From Galerina marginata (lineage: Eukaryota; Basidiomycota; Agaricomycetes; Agaricales; Galerinaceae): a DNA stretch of 64,000 nucleotides. The notes under the pieces are model-generated. The model worked only from the letters and a program-made list of their open reading frames with translations. It ran no database searches and had not been told where the DNA came from. Location of the stretch: NCBI GenBank assembly GCA_023014335.1, contig JAECYW010000005.1, positions 2,604,001-2,668,000 on the forward strand. The letters are read 5' to 3'. Positions 1 through 13,600 of the stretch are shown here, piece by piece. A program made the translations under genes and the position numbers. Position 1 is the stretch's first letter. Each line of letters opens with the position of its first letter.

Positions 1-11
1 GCCAGTGCAAA

Positions 12-56
12 GCGTGGGCGTGGGCATGGCGTGGGCGTGGCGTCTCATGGCGTCGG
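12..56. repeat. GC-rich low-complexity tract
   Basis: Short imperfect repeats of a GTGGGC/ATGGCG-type unit lie at the left edge of the window. They look like a small decayed mini/microsatellite. No gene is visible around them. Confidence 0.4.
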
Positions 57-60
57 GTAA

Positions 61-3000
61 AAAGAACGCGCAATCTCGAAAAATCCGAAGCAAGTCCGAT
101 TCGATGCGTGTACCAGCGTAATTCATATGTCTTACATGCCCCGCGGACGACGCTGGAGTCTGGTGTTTGCAAGGGTTCGCAGACGACTTAAAATTCCAGT
201 CGGTGTTGGAATTTGGCAGGTAGCAGGTGCTCCAGTTAATCAGAATCTCGAAGTTGGGGCTTATATTTAGCTGTTCTACACACTGGCAGGTGGGGCCTTC
301 GACTTCAGGTTAACAGTTGGTCGGACACTCACTCGGCCTGGGGCCCTGAGGGCCGCAATCGTGGGTTTCGTTTAATTCGACGGTACGCTGTAGCTGAAGC
401 TGGCTGCTGGGGCCCTTGAACCTGCTGTGCGCCTGCGGACTCGTGCTTTCAAGTTTCAGGCTCTCTTTCTCCTCCGCAGGCTCTTTTTTACTGGTTTCTG
501 GTTGACACTGGCATGAGAATCGAAAACGACCGCCACCATCGAATTATACCTACTCAGGCTTTCAAGTGTTGACTGGCACTAGCAGCGACTCCGCCGTAGG
601 TGGCGCTCGCAGCCAATGTGAAGCTCTTGTTTTTGCCTCTTGACATGCATGATAATTTAAAACTCAACGAAACACTCAAGCTCAGGCTTCTGACTCTGCA
701 CTAGACCCAGCTGTGCTCACTGGCACTGGCACCGGCAGGCTGTCGATCTTTGTCTCTCTCCGCTGAATGGTCAAGTCCAAAAGCGGCCTTGATCTTGGGT
801 TTTCGATTCCACGAGATATCGACGATGACACCTCGTGCTTTTCATAAACTTTGGAAGACCACGCCACGCTCGAACTCTCGCTTATGCATAATATCAATGT
901 GGCTTCTCGATCTTGAATTCATTCACCGGCATATCATATCGAACAATATCGAAAAGACAATCGTTGGATTTATCTCGGGAATCAGGAACCAGATAGAGGC
1001 TCGGACCCGAGTCCGCCTTTCCTGCTTGAATCCACCGAAAACGCCAAGTTATGCTTAGGCTTTCTACTTCTGGGTCATATATATATTGAGCCAAAACAAA
1101 CACAAAACCTTTCCCTTTCTCTTTCTCTCACTTGTATGTTCTTTCCTTCTATTTCAATTCGCTAACTCATTTCAATCATTGATTTCAGCCACAAAGATTT
1201 CTTTGAACAACCCAAGCGGGCAGGCCCCAAGCCACCGTCTCGTAAACTTCTCATCAAACCTCCCTTGACATTGACTTGACAAGGGAATTGATTACCTTTG
1301 CTATTTCTTAATTGGCACTAGCATCCGACACCGGAGCCGGAGGAAGAGATGCTGTCTATCTCTTTCGTAAGTTTTCCCTTTGTACGGTATGCAATACTCT
1401 CATGCAAGAGTACTGGTGGGCATTCGAACTTCGAAGATAACGCTATAACGTTAGTCACTCCTTCAGCCTCTCAGGAAGATAACCCGCGATGAATAAACTT
1501 GCTGGACGGCCCGCTCCAATGACATGCGAGGGAGGTGGAGCTTGAGGACGAGGTGATTTTTATATTTCCATCTCTCTTCTAATCCCTTCATACTGACGCG
1601 ATACTCTCATGCAAGGGAACCAAAGCACATTCGCATTTCGAAGTCGGGACGCATCTGTCACTTGCTCGCTACCTACAGCCTACCAGCTCCAGGACGTTAG
1701 GCTCGACAGATTATCGATTACCTCGGATTACCGCTGTTATATCCCTTTCTAGAACAACTGGTAAGCTGTCAAACTTCTTCATGTTGAGGACGCTTGAACG
1801 GATTACGAATACCTTCAGACTACCCGACGAGCAGATCAGGTCGTTCGTCCTGCCTTTGAAAGTTTCATCATAAAAGCAAATTAAAACAGGGGTTTAATCT
1901 CTCTCTCCCTCTCCGCGTCGCTCAGTCAGGTTCCTATCTCTTTGGTTGAATGTCTTAGGACTTAGAAAGGTTTGTTATATTCTAGCTGAAACATCTTTAT
2001 ACACACACACCAGCGCCACAGTAGCTTCGTGGTTTCCCATTCACGCCAATGGCGCGCCTCGATCTCCCACCATCGCTCCCAATTTCCCGTAAGGAACGCT
2101 CATGTCATAGCCACTGCGACGTCCCAATCATTTATCTGGAAAAATACTTACGCGTTAACTATCAGATACCACCAATTTGAGACTTCCTCAAAGTTTATAC
2201 GGACTCTGGCTACAAGTTGGAACGTCGAATCGAACAAGCCTTCAAGGGAGATATGTTGATGCCTGCCCAAGGTTTTGTTTTCACTTCTACTTTCCTTATC
2301 CGTCCTCTGACGCATTGACTTTATAGGGCATCCAAAGGTTTATTTTATTTTAGCATAGCCAGGCCCCAAGTCACCCTCTCGTAAACTACTCTTGTCTCCC
2401 GTCATCACGTCAATGCTCAATTGCCAATCGCACCCGCCAACCGTTGACGGTAACGAGAACGAATTCAAAGGGAAATTACCGTCGCGACTTCCCATTCGCG
2501 CCAGGATCCGACGCCGGGAGGTTTCGTAGCTTGAGCCTGAACCTGTCAATAATGTAGGCTCCTTGTCTTTGTGGATACCTTACTCGCGCTGCCTCTTCGT
2601 GAGTCTGATACATATCGAACACCTCGTAATCCAACCTTCCCTGTCATCATACGGTCTGCAACGCTTTCATACCTGTGCTCGAGAAAGCTCCGGCCATCTG
2701 CCACCCTACCAGCCTCCCAGGAAGGTTCCTCACTTGACACTTTAACTCGGATTAGCGCTGCCATATCCCGTTATATTACTCGTGACGGCGCCGGACCGCC
2801 ATGTAGTATCTGACACGGTGCCGCCACAACTTCAGCCTCAACATCAGGATTGCTCCCTTATGGCATTTCCAATGGTCATTTTCTCTTCTTGGCACCGGGA
2901 TGCTCCGCTTCTGTCGTGCTTTCGCTTTCTCTCCTGTGTATTTTGGCCGTTTGTGGACATGGATTGCATTCCTAATGACACCTGACATTGCCGGCTTTCT

Positions 3001-6000
3001 GTCATCTTCAAGCTCTATTATTTGTCCATCATAAAAATCCAACATCAATGGCCCATCAGGCAAAGAACGGGCTGAAAAACAAAGTTTTAGCCTAATACCC
3101 ACCTGGGAGGTGTGCGATTGGTTGTCGATTCGCCCCAGTTGGCAGGCAACACCTCGCCGGACTGACAAGTTTGGAGGGCCATATTGCTGTTCCAGCTCTT
3201 TACTCCACCTTGACATGAGAAACCTCATTCAACCTTTGAAAACGACCTTATGGTAAGTGTCAACAGCAAAGCTCTTGCTAATGAGTCGAAGAAGAACCAT
3301 CCTGGCGGGAAAATAAGCAAGAATTAGGCGCTCTGTGCTGCTCTATAGCCCTAGTTGGCATCAAGCAAGCTGAAATCTTATCACCATAACAAAGTATGGA
3401 AGGTTTACAAAAAGTTGCTAGATGGGTAACATTCTCTATCCTTTACCCACTTAAAATGTGCCGTAAGACTTACTACTTTGTGAGTCAGATGACTGGCTTC
3501 CGTACGCCGTGGACGAGGATAGACCTTCCCCTGTCCATTCGTGGAGATCTCACTGAAGCGTACTCAGGAGCATTTATCACTATCAGGCAGGATGGGTATA
3601 ATATGAGGTATGCTCCCAATTTTATCTTCATTCCGAGTATCACCGACGACATCAACTTATCTTTCATGTGCCTCTCAACCGTCATTACTTTTCAGAAGTC
3701 AGGACAGACATAAACTGTCGGTACCCGCCACCGTCGTCGCTCCACGTCCCTCTAATCCTGAGCAGCTCGCTCATAACAATATCAATCAAGGACCGAGGAA
3801 CGGCAAAGGTTACTTGCTATATTTGGCATTTTCAGCGTGCGAGACGCCTTTCGATTCGTGTGTTTAAGACCCAATGCTAAAGTTGGATCCTGGGAACCCC
3901 GGCCGTTTTCTCTCCCCAGCACCATGAGCATACCTCGAATTCGCGCATCCAATGACGCATTCAAACAAAAACTCTTATTTGTCTAGATTTCTGTTCCCAG
4001 CGGCGGCGGCGGGAAACTGTATCTCAACGGTGAATTTCGTATCCCACAAACGCGATTGGATTCCGGTGGGTCACTGCGTACTCCACACTACCGGGATATC
4101 GAAAAGAATCGAGTATACAGAGTGGCACCTACCCTTTATTCCAGCTTCCAGTCTACCTATCCCACCTTCCAATTGCTATGATGACAACATTACAAGCCAG
4201 CTTATTGCCGCAAACCACCCCCACAAACCATTGGGTCACTTTGGGTGAATCAACCTTTAGCATTTCAACCACTATCTGAAGCCTCAACCCTACAGTCCCA
4301 CCGGCATCGGTGGATTCAAATGTCAACGGCCCTTCGAGCCTTCAGGCTTCGGGCCCATGTCTTGATGTGGGCGAGATTCTTATTCGCCCGATATTCTGCC
4401 TGCGCACTTTTCTCGCTCACACCGAAGGTTAAATAATTCCAATGACTTTCGTGTTATGTAGCAACTAACGCTGGCTGATAATTAGGGTGTCAGATATCTT
4501 GTAAATGACTTCGTCGGTGACTTATGTCGTGCGCTTACGGAGAACCCTCGTGCCAACATGTCTCATGAGTGTGGCGCATTCATCAGTAACCATGGGTGTG
4601 TAAATGCACCGACACGAGACGGCGATCAAAATTGTGCTCCTCGAAGGAGATGTCAATCCAGCTGCCGAAAAGTTTCCGTGAATCAAGTTGTGTTTGGGCC
4701 GCCGTGCTTCGTACCAACAGAGATGCGGTCCTCCGCGAAAGTCGCGTCGGCAATATGAAGTTGAAATATTAATACTCTTCTTCACCGACGTTGGTGGGGA
4801 AACGAAGGAGCACCAGAACAACGGAAATTTATAGCAACTTAATTTCTCCCGTCCTCATCTGAGGTGCTCTCACCATACCTGGAACCTGGAATTTATGATG
4901 AAAATGTGACGCCACACTGTCCTCCGCGGACTGCTCAGCCAGAGCCGAAGCGCCCCTAAATAAAAAGGAAGCTTCTGTGGACATAAATTCTAGTTGTTTC
5001 GGTACGGGGTTGGTACGGGGCATCAGGTATCTTGGGGTTGACTATTGTCTGGCCGCGGCAACCCACAAGCGCCCATAGTTTGTTTCCATACCGTTACCCG
5101 CGATTTGATGCGCCACTGGTCACAGCCTGCTGACAAAATTACCTTTCTTGGGCTATAAGCCGACTTGACAGAGGAAAAACATAGTCCCGAGCTTTGGGTA
5201 CTAAGACGTCTTAATCTCAGCTGAGAAGCAGGCTCTTAACGTAGGCAGACAAGATAGGTTAATAACCACCGAAATGATTTGGTACCCCAGAAATTTTGCA
5301 TCCAGATTTCCAAGTCGACCTTTGATTGGGCCGCTACTCGGTGAGACGACGGATTTTCTTCCGATGCTCAACGCTCAATTATTCCGGATGATGGGCTGGA
5401 TCTGAAGACCTAGGCCAGCTCCTTGACGATGTCTCCTTTGACGACTGGATCTGCGCCCTAGCCAATCCTAATAAAACAAGCTGTCAGATTCTTTGTATTC
5501 AGTAGCCTTGTCCTGGAGATTGGTACTAGGTCCTTGAGATTATCCTGGTCCAGTAATGGGGAACGCAAAAAGACTCTTCGTTCCTCTTCTGTTTAGATGG
5601 TAAATTCAGAGCTCCGTATACAGGTGATGTGCCCATCATTTATCTTCTGCAGGTGTGTGCATCAAAACAATAAAACAATGATATTACAGTAGGTGCTCGC
5701 TAAGCCTATACTTCTCGGATTTCTACCGTTCCTTTCCGTTTAGAATTTCTACTGATTTCATGACTCATATTCACTTGAAAACCCTTCTCTAGTCGGGGGA
5801 GGAGTGCTCTTCAGTTCTGACCTTCCCGGCCAAATTGGTTATCTAGTTCGAGTGCACAGAATCAAAATCATTTTCTTCCCTCGTTGCCCATCCGCACACT
5901 ACTCTCCCCCTAGAGGATAAATAAGTCGGCTATACAATATTTCCAGCTCCTTCAACCGGGCCAGAACTCCGACATGACAACCCTTCTCATTAATCACACA

Positions 6001-8282
6001 AGATCTACACTCGACCTTGAGGCCGTCTCAGGGTGTCTTCCTCGATCCTACCATCGATGATGATGCGATTGGATACTTTTATTCTCATCTACAAACTGTT
6101 ATTATTTGATCGGGCCTGAGAACAGAGTCCTGCTTGAGACTTGACATGAGTTTTCTGCTTCTGCAAATCGTTTGGAGAAGAAGGTGCAAACGGACTTTGA
6201 CCGTCATACCAGATCATACCGTGTGCAACACATTCCGTATGTGCTCATCTCTAATTCACGTTCCATGGCCTTTAAATGAGCTATCGCTTTTGCCAGGTGA
6301 TCTTGATTAACTACTCAGTATTGATGCGGGATCTTATTTTTTCCAAGGTTCGCAGTCATTTCTCAAAATCCATTTCTACGAGGACTTCAGACACGGGAAA
6401 TCCTTGTGGGAAATAGTTTTCTCTGCGATCGTGAGGTTTCTTATCTGATATCAGTTGAATGCACGATTACACGCTTAAAATTAGGTACCTGCCACGCCTC
6501 TGGACTATTTAAGGTGAATTTGGATTGAACTTCAAGTTGAGATTCAGTTATCCGTTTTTGTGATGAGAAGTTCTGAGATAAGCTTTGTCACGGTCTACCA
6601 CTGTAATCGCGCAATGCCAGCACGACTTTGGCTACTCTCGAGAGCGGAGCATACACCGTCCTAATTAATCGCTGACTCGGAGATTAATTCAGTGACTGAC
6701 AGCAAAAGTTAAGCCCTTCATAGGTAAGTTTAGGAAAGAGAAACCCTCTTTACTCGCCTGTAATGTAAACTAAACGATTTCACACTAAACAGGAGCCGAT
6801 ATATTTCTTGTGCGCGTATTCGTCGACATGCTGCGTAGACGAGCGGTTCTCAATAGTTTGTGTGTAGATCTCATCCAGTTGTTGGCATGACTCCGCATTC
6901 TCAGACAATCATTAACCAGCCTCAAGGTCCGCGCTTATTAAATGGAAATGAATGAGATAAAGTTCAGTCATTATTGTCACCGCTGCGCTGTAAGACGGGT
7001 TATTTTTGCCTTGCCAGTCCAGACCCATCTTGGGCTTGGCGGAAATATTCTGAACCAAAGGCGGTCAGACAAGTCAAAAAGTAATGGACATCGATCAAAA
7101 TAAAGAGTCTCCAAAGCCCAGATGTCAGGTAAGCAACTCGCTTCCCGTCTTTGTTCCGTCAATATTTCCATCTTGTACATGATTATTATCTCGATCGCCT
7201 CCACTATAATATCCGACACATATTGCACTGGGGCGTGTTGGGGGACTGTCGTTGTTGAGCCTAGAGCTTGGATGTAGAGGGGTTGACGCATGACGATAAT
7301 CTCTGGTGTTAAATTTGAAAAAGAGCACAGTTCACACCTTGAAATCGGGCTGGAATTGCCGAGAAATTTGCCATGCCTCTTCGGAGTTCTGGAACCTCGT
7401 ATAGCCCTGATGCAGTTGCTTCGTTGTTTTCTACTCACAAAGCAGCTGAGCTTAATGCTTCCGAGGGTCCGAGATTACTTGTCGAGGTTATCTTTGAAGA
7501 TCGCCGTGTCCCTTCAGGGAAATCGATACGGCATGGACCCTAACATCTCAATTAAGCCAGGGTGATTCGCCTCACATATTTCAAGTTCAAAAGCGCCGAA
7601 ATATAACAAGAGAAGCATCGCTACAACATTTTGAGATAGATACGGAAAATATATGACTCAAAAGTACTTTACATATTAATTCTAAGTACAAAATATAAGA
7701 AATAGTAGGAGGAAGTCCTCTGCAATATGTGGCAATGGTGTTATATTAAGTACGACCTCGAGAATGGCTACTTCTACACGACTTTTAGGTGGACATAGCT
7801 CCACGGATTTCGTGGAAGGCTTAACTGATGAGCGAAGCGGGAAGTAGGGTGAATTATTGGATATAGGCGAATAGGTACCAATATTCGTTGATTATAGTTT
7901 TGTGCATAAGAAAACTGTCGCGTGAATGGGATTTTGCAGGAGAAGGCACTATGAATGCAATGAAAATAAAGGAACGATGTGAAAAGATAGTTTAGAGTGG
8001 TTTGGAGTTTGAAGAGTGAAGAAAAGATTATCTAGGTGAGGATTTGCGCTGCGTATTGAAGTGTATGCGTTTCGAGCTCTGCAAAAATTCTAAAGAGGGA
8101 ATGTTAAGCGTCGTTATGGGTCCTCGCAGCCCAATGCGCCACATATGCGACCTAAGGACAAAATCGATTAGTGGCGATCAGATGATTAATAATTTATCAA
8201 AAATTACCAAATTTCGGACAAAATAAGTTGGTCCTCGCTTAGCCCTCTTCCACCATCCACCACTTCTCCTCGACAGCAGCAC
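61..8282. other. Gene-poor region with diverged repeats
   Basis: About 8 kb without a convincing gene. Reading frames are short, overlap on both strands and do not join through good splice sites. Diverged repeat copies are visible between about 1220 and 2790 (see separate entry). A few stretches (about 2780-3230 on the minus strand, 4250-4760 on the plus strand) read for 60-150 codons but match no family I recognise. The composition is more AT-rich than the genes to the right. The likeliest reading is decayed transposon or intergenic sequence. Confidence 0.5.
1221..2790 (+). repeat. Diverged dispersed repeat, two to three copies
   Basis: Similar blocks recur in the same order. CAGGCCCCAAG followed by a CTCGTAAACT-type block occurs at about 1222 and 2362. 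A block with ATCCGACxCCGG occurs at about 1324 and 2507. ATACTCTCATGCAAG occurs at about 1393 and 1601. A CTCGGATTAxCGCTG block followed by ATATCCC occurs at about 1722 and 2747. The blocks are separated by many substitutions and indels. I see no open frame, terminal repeat or target-site duplication, so the element type is unknown. Confidence 0.45.
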
Positions 8283-10679
8283 CTACATACCAGTTAAGAA
8301 GGGCCCACTGCTACCCATGCCGTGCCCGATGGCAGCAGCCCCGGTGTCTGGGAGCGACCACCTCCTATTTTGAGGGAGGTTTGCGCTGTGAGCATTTATG
8401 GACCCCGGGGGAAGGAGAGAGGTCTTCAGTGAAACCGGTCAGTAGACGGGGCACGACATCGACGACATTACTTACCTCCGGCGATGGTGCATATATATCA
8501 CCGTCGTGACTGGCGTTTCTTGGGGGATATGCACGGGGATGATCGTCGTATTCACCCCTCGGCCCTCTTCCTGGACGCATATACGAAGCCGACAATGGGG
8601 CTGTCGGGTGCTGAAAGTCGCCAAAGGCTGAATCGGAGGTAAAAGCGGGGCTAGAATATCCAGGTATGTGGCTTCGTTGTTGATATTCGTGAGGGGATGA
8701 AATGTGTTGTGCATTGGAGGAAGGATGGGATATATGCGCATGCGATTGCTGTGAATGATGAGTTATATGCGCCTGCGATTGCTGAGAGTGGTGGGTAGGG
8801 AGATGGAGCAACGAAAGAGTATCCGGCCTAGGGAGAGTCTGCGATACGCTTTGGAAAGGTGGATGGGGAAGGCTCTGGGAATGTGAGTGCGATGCTTGAT
8901 GGTTCTGCAGGCTCTTCCGCAGATATGGATGCGATGTCGCTGGCGAAAGACGACATCAGCTCACTTGGTTCTCAGCAAGTGATTAAAGAAGATTTACTCA
9001 CTGGTATGCAGTCTAGATACCTTAATGCCCCCATGTCCGTAAATCATCCCTACCTTAGCCATCGCAGGCAAGGTGGCTGATGCAGTGGACCGAAAATGCG
9101 TTTCTTCGACGGTCTGGAACTGCTCGTTGACAGCATCCCAGACGGATGACGGCGATGGGGTGAACGTCTGGTCAGGATGGGGTTCGTTGCCATCATGCAA
9201 TGGCTGCTGCATGCTTTGTGGACTATCGTTCAAAGGAGTATGCACCGAACGAGTGGTCGTCGTGCTATTGGTATCCACCTCTGAGCGGCTACCATAGTCG
9301 GTCTCTCCCCAACCCTCGCTATGTCGGTCGTGGTCATGGTCTTGATCTTGCTCGCGGTCGTGATCCAGCTCCCTGTCTTGGCCCAGAGTACGCATGTCGG
9401 ATCTGAGGTAGCTTTCTTGGCGTGGATAGGTGTCCCCGTCAACATCGTCCGGATGTAGCTCGAAGCTCGGGGAAAAGCTACGCAGTTGAGCCTCCTCTTC
9501 TGCACGTAGACCCTGAGTAGGTTCAGTAGTAGAGCCTACGCCGCCCTCACTTCTCGCTGCACCATCCGTCGTCTCGTTTTCTGCGCCAATAGTTAATCCA
9601 TCAATCTTCAGTTGGAACTCGAACATCACCGGCTCCTCCTGCAATGGCTGCCCCTCTCCGCACCAAGAAGCCTCGGTTCCTCCTTCAGTGCCGTTCGGAC
9701 TCTCCCTGGGATCCGAATTCTCCTCCAGATTGCTCAAGCTATGCATCGCAAAAGGGTTGAGTCTGAAAACACCCATCATGCGCCTCATCTCTTTGCTTGC
9801 TCCTGTGGCACGAAGGGGAACCTCAGTGGGCGGCGCCAGCGATTGAGAGAGGAGGCTGCTTCGGTAAGCCGCACGATTGGATGAATTGGACCCCCCAGCC
9901 TGCTGAGCGGCCGCCGGAAAAGCCGACAGCTCCATTATGAAGCACCCATCTGGGTCGTCGGGCTCGAGTTTAACCGAAGGATGTGAGGACGAAGAGGTTG
10001 TAGTCGACGCTGGAACAGAAGGTTGTCGCGAACCGTCCTCGGTGATCTGCTCCACGGACTCGTCTCCGTCGACTACGCCCATGTGGGATGGGGTATAGCG
10101 CTCCTCCGCTGCGTTGAGGCAAGGGCTTTCCCATCCCTTTGTACCGGTGCCGTAGTCCGATGTAGATGCGTGCGATGAAGGGGATCCGATACGACGGGTT
10201 CTGAATCCGTAAGTAGGTGGGAACGTCGTCGTCACCTGAGGCGGGGATGGCGGCAAGATGGTGCGTTGTGAAGAGGTAGGGTAGTCAGTGATTGTGAGTG
10301 ATTGTGTGGACGGTTGGTATTCAGTGTGAACTGGGTGCGCGTCAATGGGTCTATGGAAACTAGGAGCAATTCCAGAGCCAGTTGCGAATATCGATGGTTG
10401 GACATTGTTCTGCCAGGACGACGCATATGACGACGGAGACGTGGAAGAACCTGCCTCAGGGATGTAAGTGGTGAAAGCGGATGGTGGCGGTAATAAAGGA
10501 GATTCGGCGAAATATTGAGGCCAGGTGCTAACACTTTGGTGATGCGGAGGTTGTGTGTGTGACACTGTCATCGGCATCGCACTACCGCCCGTGGTAGAGC
10601 TGGTGCCGGTCCCTTGATAGTACACTGGCGTCAAAGGAAAGGATCGGTCGGCGGCGACGGTGTTTGCGTATTGGGCCAT
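8283..10679 (-). CDS. Ser/Pro/Gln/His-rich protein of unknown function
   Basis: Three exons: 10679-9002, 8939-8476 and 8423-8283. The donors are GTGAGT and GTAAGT, and the total is 2283 nt (760 aa), in frame. The protein is low-complexity throughout: Ser/Thr/Pro-rich in the first 250 residues, Asp/Glu/Arg-rich around 430-480, and His/Gln/Ser-rich in exon 2. The segment I would expect to be conserved reads KEMRRMMGVFRLNPFAMHS and lies near residue 300. No DNA-binding domain, signal peptide or membrane segment is visible. The composition suggests a nuclear or signalling scaffold, but that is inference. An alternative last acceptor (CTCACAG) would give a shorter C-terminus. The start is the first ATG of the long frame. 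Confidence 0.75.
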
Positions 10680-13600
10680 GAGGTTTTGGGATGCGAAGAC
10701 GATGCCTAAAATTTAGAACGGAAATCAGGAAAGGGAAAAGGATATCATGAAGGGCGAACGCGGAGGGGCGAATTTAAGAGAAGTCCATTGGGGATTTGGA
10801 TTGGATTGGATGGAGGACGGACGGACGACTGGAGGTTTCGCCAGAATCGAGGGCTGGCTTGCAATGGCATGGCAGGTGGGCGTTCGTCTGCTCACCGAGG
10901 ATCATCATTATCATCTCTCCCCAGATCTAAGATGCTGCGATCCCTCGTTGGACTGGTCTTCCGTCCGTGCCTTATTGATTGGTAGATATAATCAAAAACT
11001 GGCGTCCTAAGCTGACCTAATTTATTTATTCTATTACAGACCCCATGCCCAAAGTGAGCACATTGGTTTATGCGCATGGGGGCCTCGTTCGCTGCAGCCG
11101 TGGTGCACCTTCCATATATGGGTCTGATTCTGGTTGGGATCCACAACCAAGCGCCACAGCGTGTCGTTTTCAATCCCCGCGAGCCCTCTTATTGGGTCGG
11201 CTACCCTTCGGCACCACCCCGATACACGATCGAAGGACGCTAAAACTCTCTCTCAGCTTTGTGGTTGACTGAGGTTGCATATTTTGAAGCCCCAGATTCA
11301 GTACAGGTCCGAAATCATGGCTCGCATCTTTGTATCCAGATTGGTGGGCATAATAAATATTTTATCGATCGCCACCAGCTCACAGACACGGCGCGATCAC
11401 TGCGATGATTGACGGCAATGACACAACTTTCGCGTCCGTTTTCTCAGCCTTGTCATGGTGAAGGTACGGATTCCGGTATTCACGCTGTTATCTCTTGAAA
11501 GTGATACATGCGCTCGGCTGTCCTTCACTTTCGAGGCAGTCTGGTCTGGTTACACGAAACCGCGTTCTAGGGGTCAAGTCGGTGAGTGAAATAAAACGGA
11601 TCTTTGCCCATTAATCCAATATCCAGAACTTTTGATAGTACGTGATAACAGATCATGCAATGGAAGACTCAACTTCGAATGTGAACCAAAGGCAGCAGGT
11701 CCTTTCGTACCGGGCTTGATCTTAGGACAAATTATTCGCAGTTCACTGGGAATCAAAACCCGGTCAAGAAGCCCGATCAGATTGAGATTGTACGAGAATC
11801 AGCGAATGCAAATACAAGGAGAAGGAGCCTAGGATTAACGACTCCTTCGAGATGTTGATCATTCAACTTCTACTGCTTCACTGCACCTCTTCCACGTCGC
11901 TGATGGCCTGTACATGCACTACTTTTCATTTTATCCGGGAGTGTTCTTGTATGAAGTGGAAGTGCTCCTGGCTCGTAATAGTCCATACCTCCTGACTCGA
12001 GTTGGCTCCATCTGCTCCCTTGCCGCCATTCGCCGCCAGGGTACTATACTCCAGGCCGTACTGGGGTCGGCACAAGACAACGGAGAGCTTCTTTCTGTCG
12101 TTACACTTACCTCGATGTCAGAGGTAAAATATTTTTTCCCAACGACTTGAGCGACATCCCGACTTCCCCGACTCGATTTGATCCCACTCAAGTCAATCCG
12201 CGACGTTTGCGCCCATAAATATCCCGATCCAAGGCAAAGTTGATTTTAAGTTCTGGGTACGGAAAACACGTTCATGTGTTCTTGCATGGTGAAAGTACTC
12301 CTGGAACAACGGAAGAAGATGGAAGCTCGGTAAAGAAGCTGGTCACTGCGCCAGTGACCGAATAATCTATCCTCCACGATGGTCCCGTTAGGAAAATTTT
12401 TCCGTATGTACTGTACACCTATTCGTTCTAAAATGTTGAGCGATCTGTTTTTTTTTCCTTCTGAGACTAATCAACGAATATCGTGTGTTGGAGACTACTG
12501 CACAATTAAGGGCTCTAACCGACTGAAGAATTGGTCTTGATCATGGTCTCGATACCTCGGTACACTTGATCCCAAATGTCATTCTCAGGAGTATTGCTAC
12601 CCATGACTCCTACCAAACGAGCACTGGTTCTTTTGTACCGTGAATCAAGTTTAAAGGTAAATTTTTACTCCACGTTGCTTCGGATCTATTTGAGAAGGCG
12701 ACTGGTGATGACTGGTACCTTGTCTACGCCTTAGTACAACACAACTCTTCACAGTTCCTTATCACCAGAGTCACGTTTGTCAAACTCGAAAACAACGTTA
12801 TTGACCGATTGTAAATAATTTGGGATGAACGAATTAACCGCTCTTTCCGAAATCCTAAGGAAAAGGAAAGGAAGGTATTGCTGGAATAGTGCTCTATGAA
12901 CATGTAATTGAGATTGAAAAATATCGCGATCTCCCGAAAGTGTCCCCACCACACCGGCTGCACACGCCCTCAGAAAATTCCCAGATCGATGAGAATATGT
13001 GGCGGCATACGGAGGACAATTGAACCCACCCTCGTCTGATAGTCAGAATTAGTAGCTTCCTCGTATAATGGTATCGACTCCCCATGATTCCATTTACTGC
13101 CGACGCCACATTTTCCGGCGTATACGCCGCGAAGGTTTATTTCAACGTCTTGCCAACAACCGAGCAAGAATTAGAACAGGTTGAAGCAAGGTACCCCGCC
13201 AACGGCTAACGACCAACGACAGTTAAACCAGTACTCAAGCCTTTAGCCCGATGCATTTGAACCCAGGTTAATTGATCAGTGATTCAAGTCAATGGAAAAC
13301 GCAAAATTGGGGGCCCTTTATCCACATTCGTCTTTGATGCATTACCAGTCGAAGCACCAGCGAGCCATGACTGTGGCGTGATTGATGTCGCCTTTGACTG
13401 ATGAGTTTCTAGCCACAATACGGGGATTTGGGGTGAGATTGAGTATGGACACAAATAAATCGAAAGACCGGACGGAGGGCAGGTCAATAACCGAAGAGAA
13501 GTTCAAGTCCCCGAAGTGCCGGAATGTTTGATGTCACATCGTGGTTCACGATGCGCGGGAGACTAGTGGTGGACTTTTTAAATAAGCGCTCGTCGAAAAA

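Noticed and set aside
2776..3228. 150-codon minus-strand frame with an apparent ATG and splice-like sites
   Set aside because: The only candidate intron is about 31 nt, too short, and no family is recognisable.
13055..13100. tRNA-like start (TCCTCGTATAATGGTATCGAC)
   Set aside because: I could not form a full cloverleaf with an anticodon arm and a T-arm of the GGTTCGAAT type.
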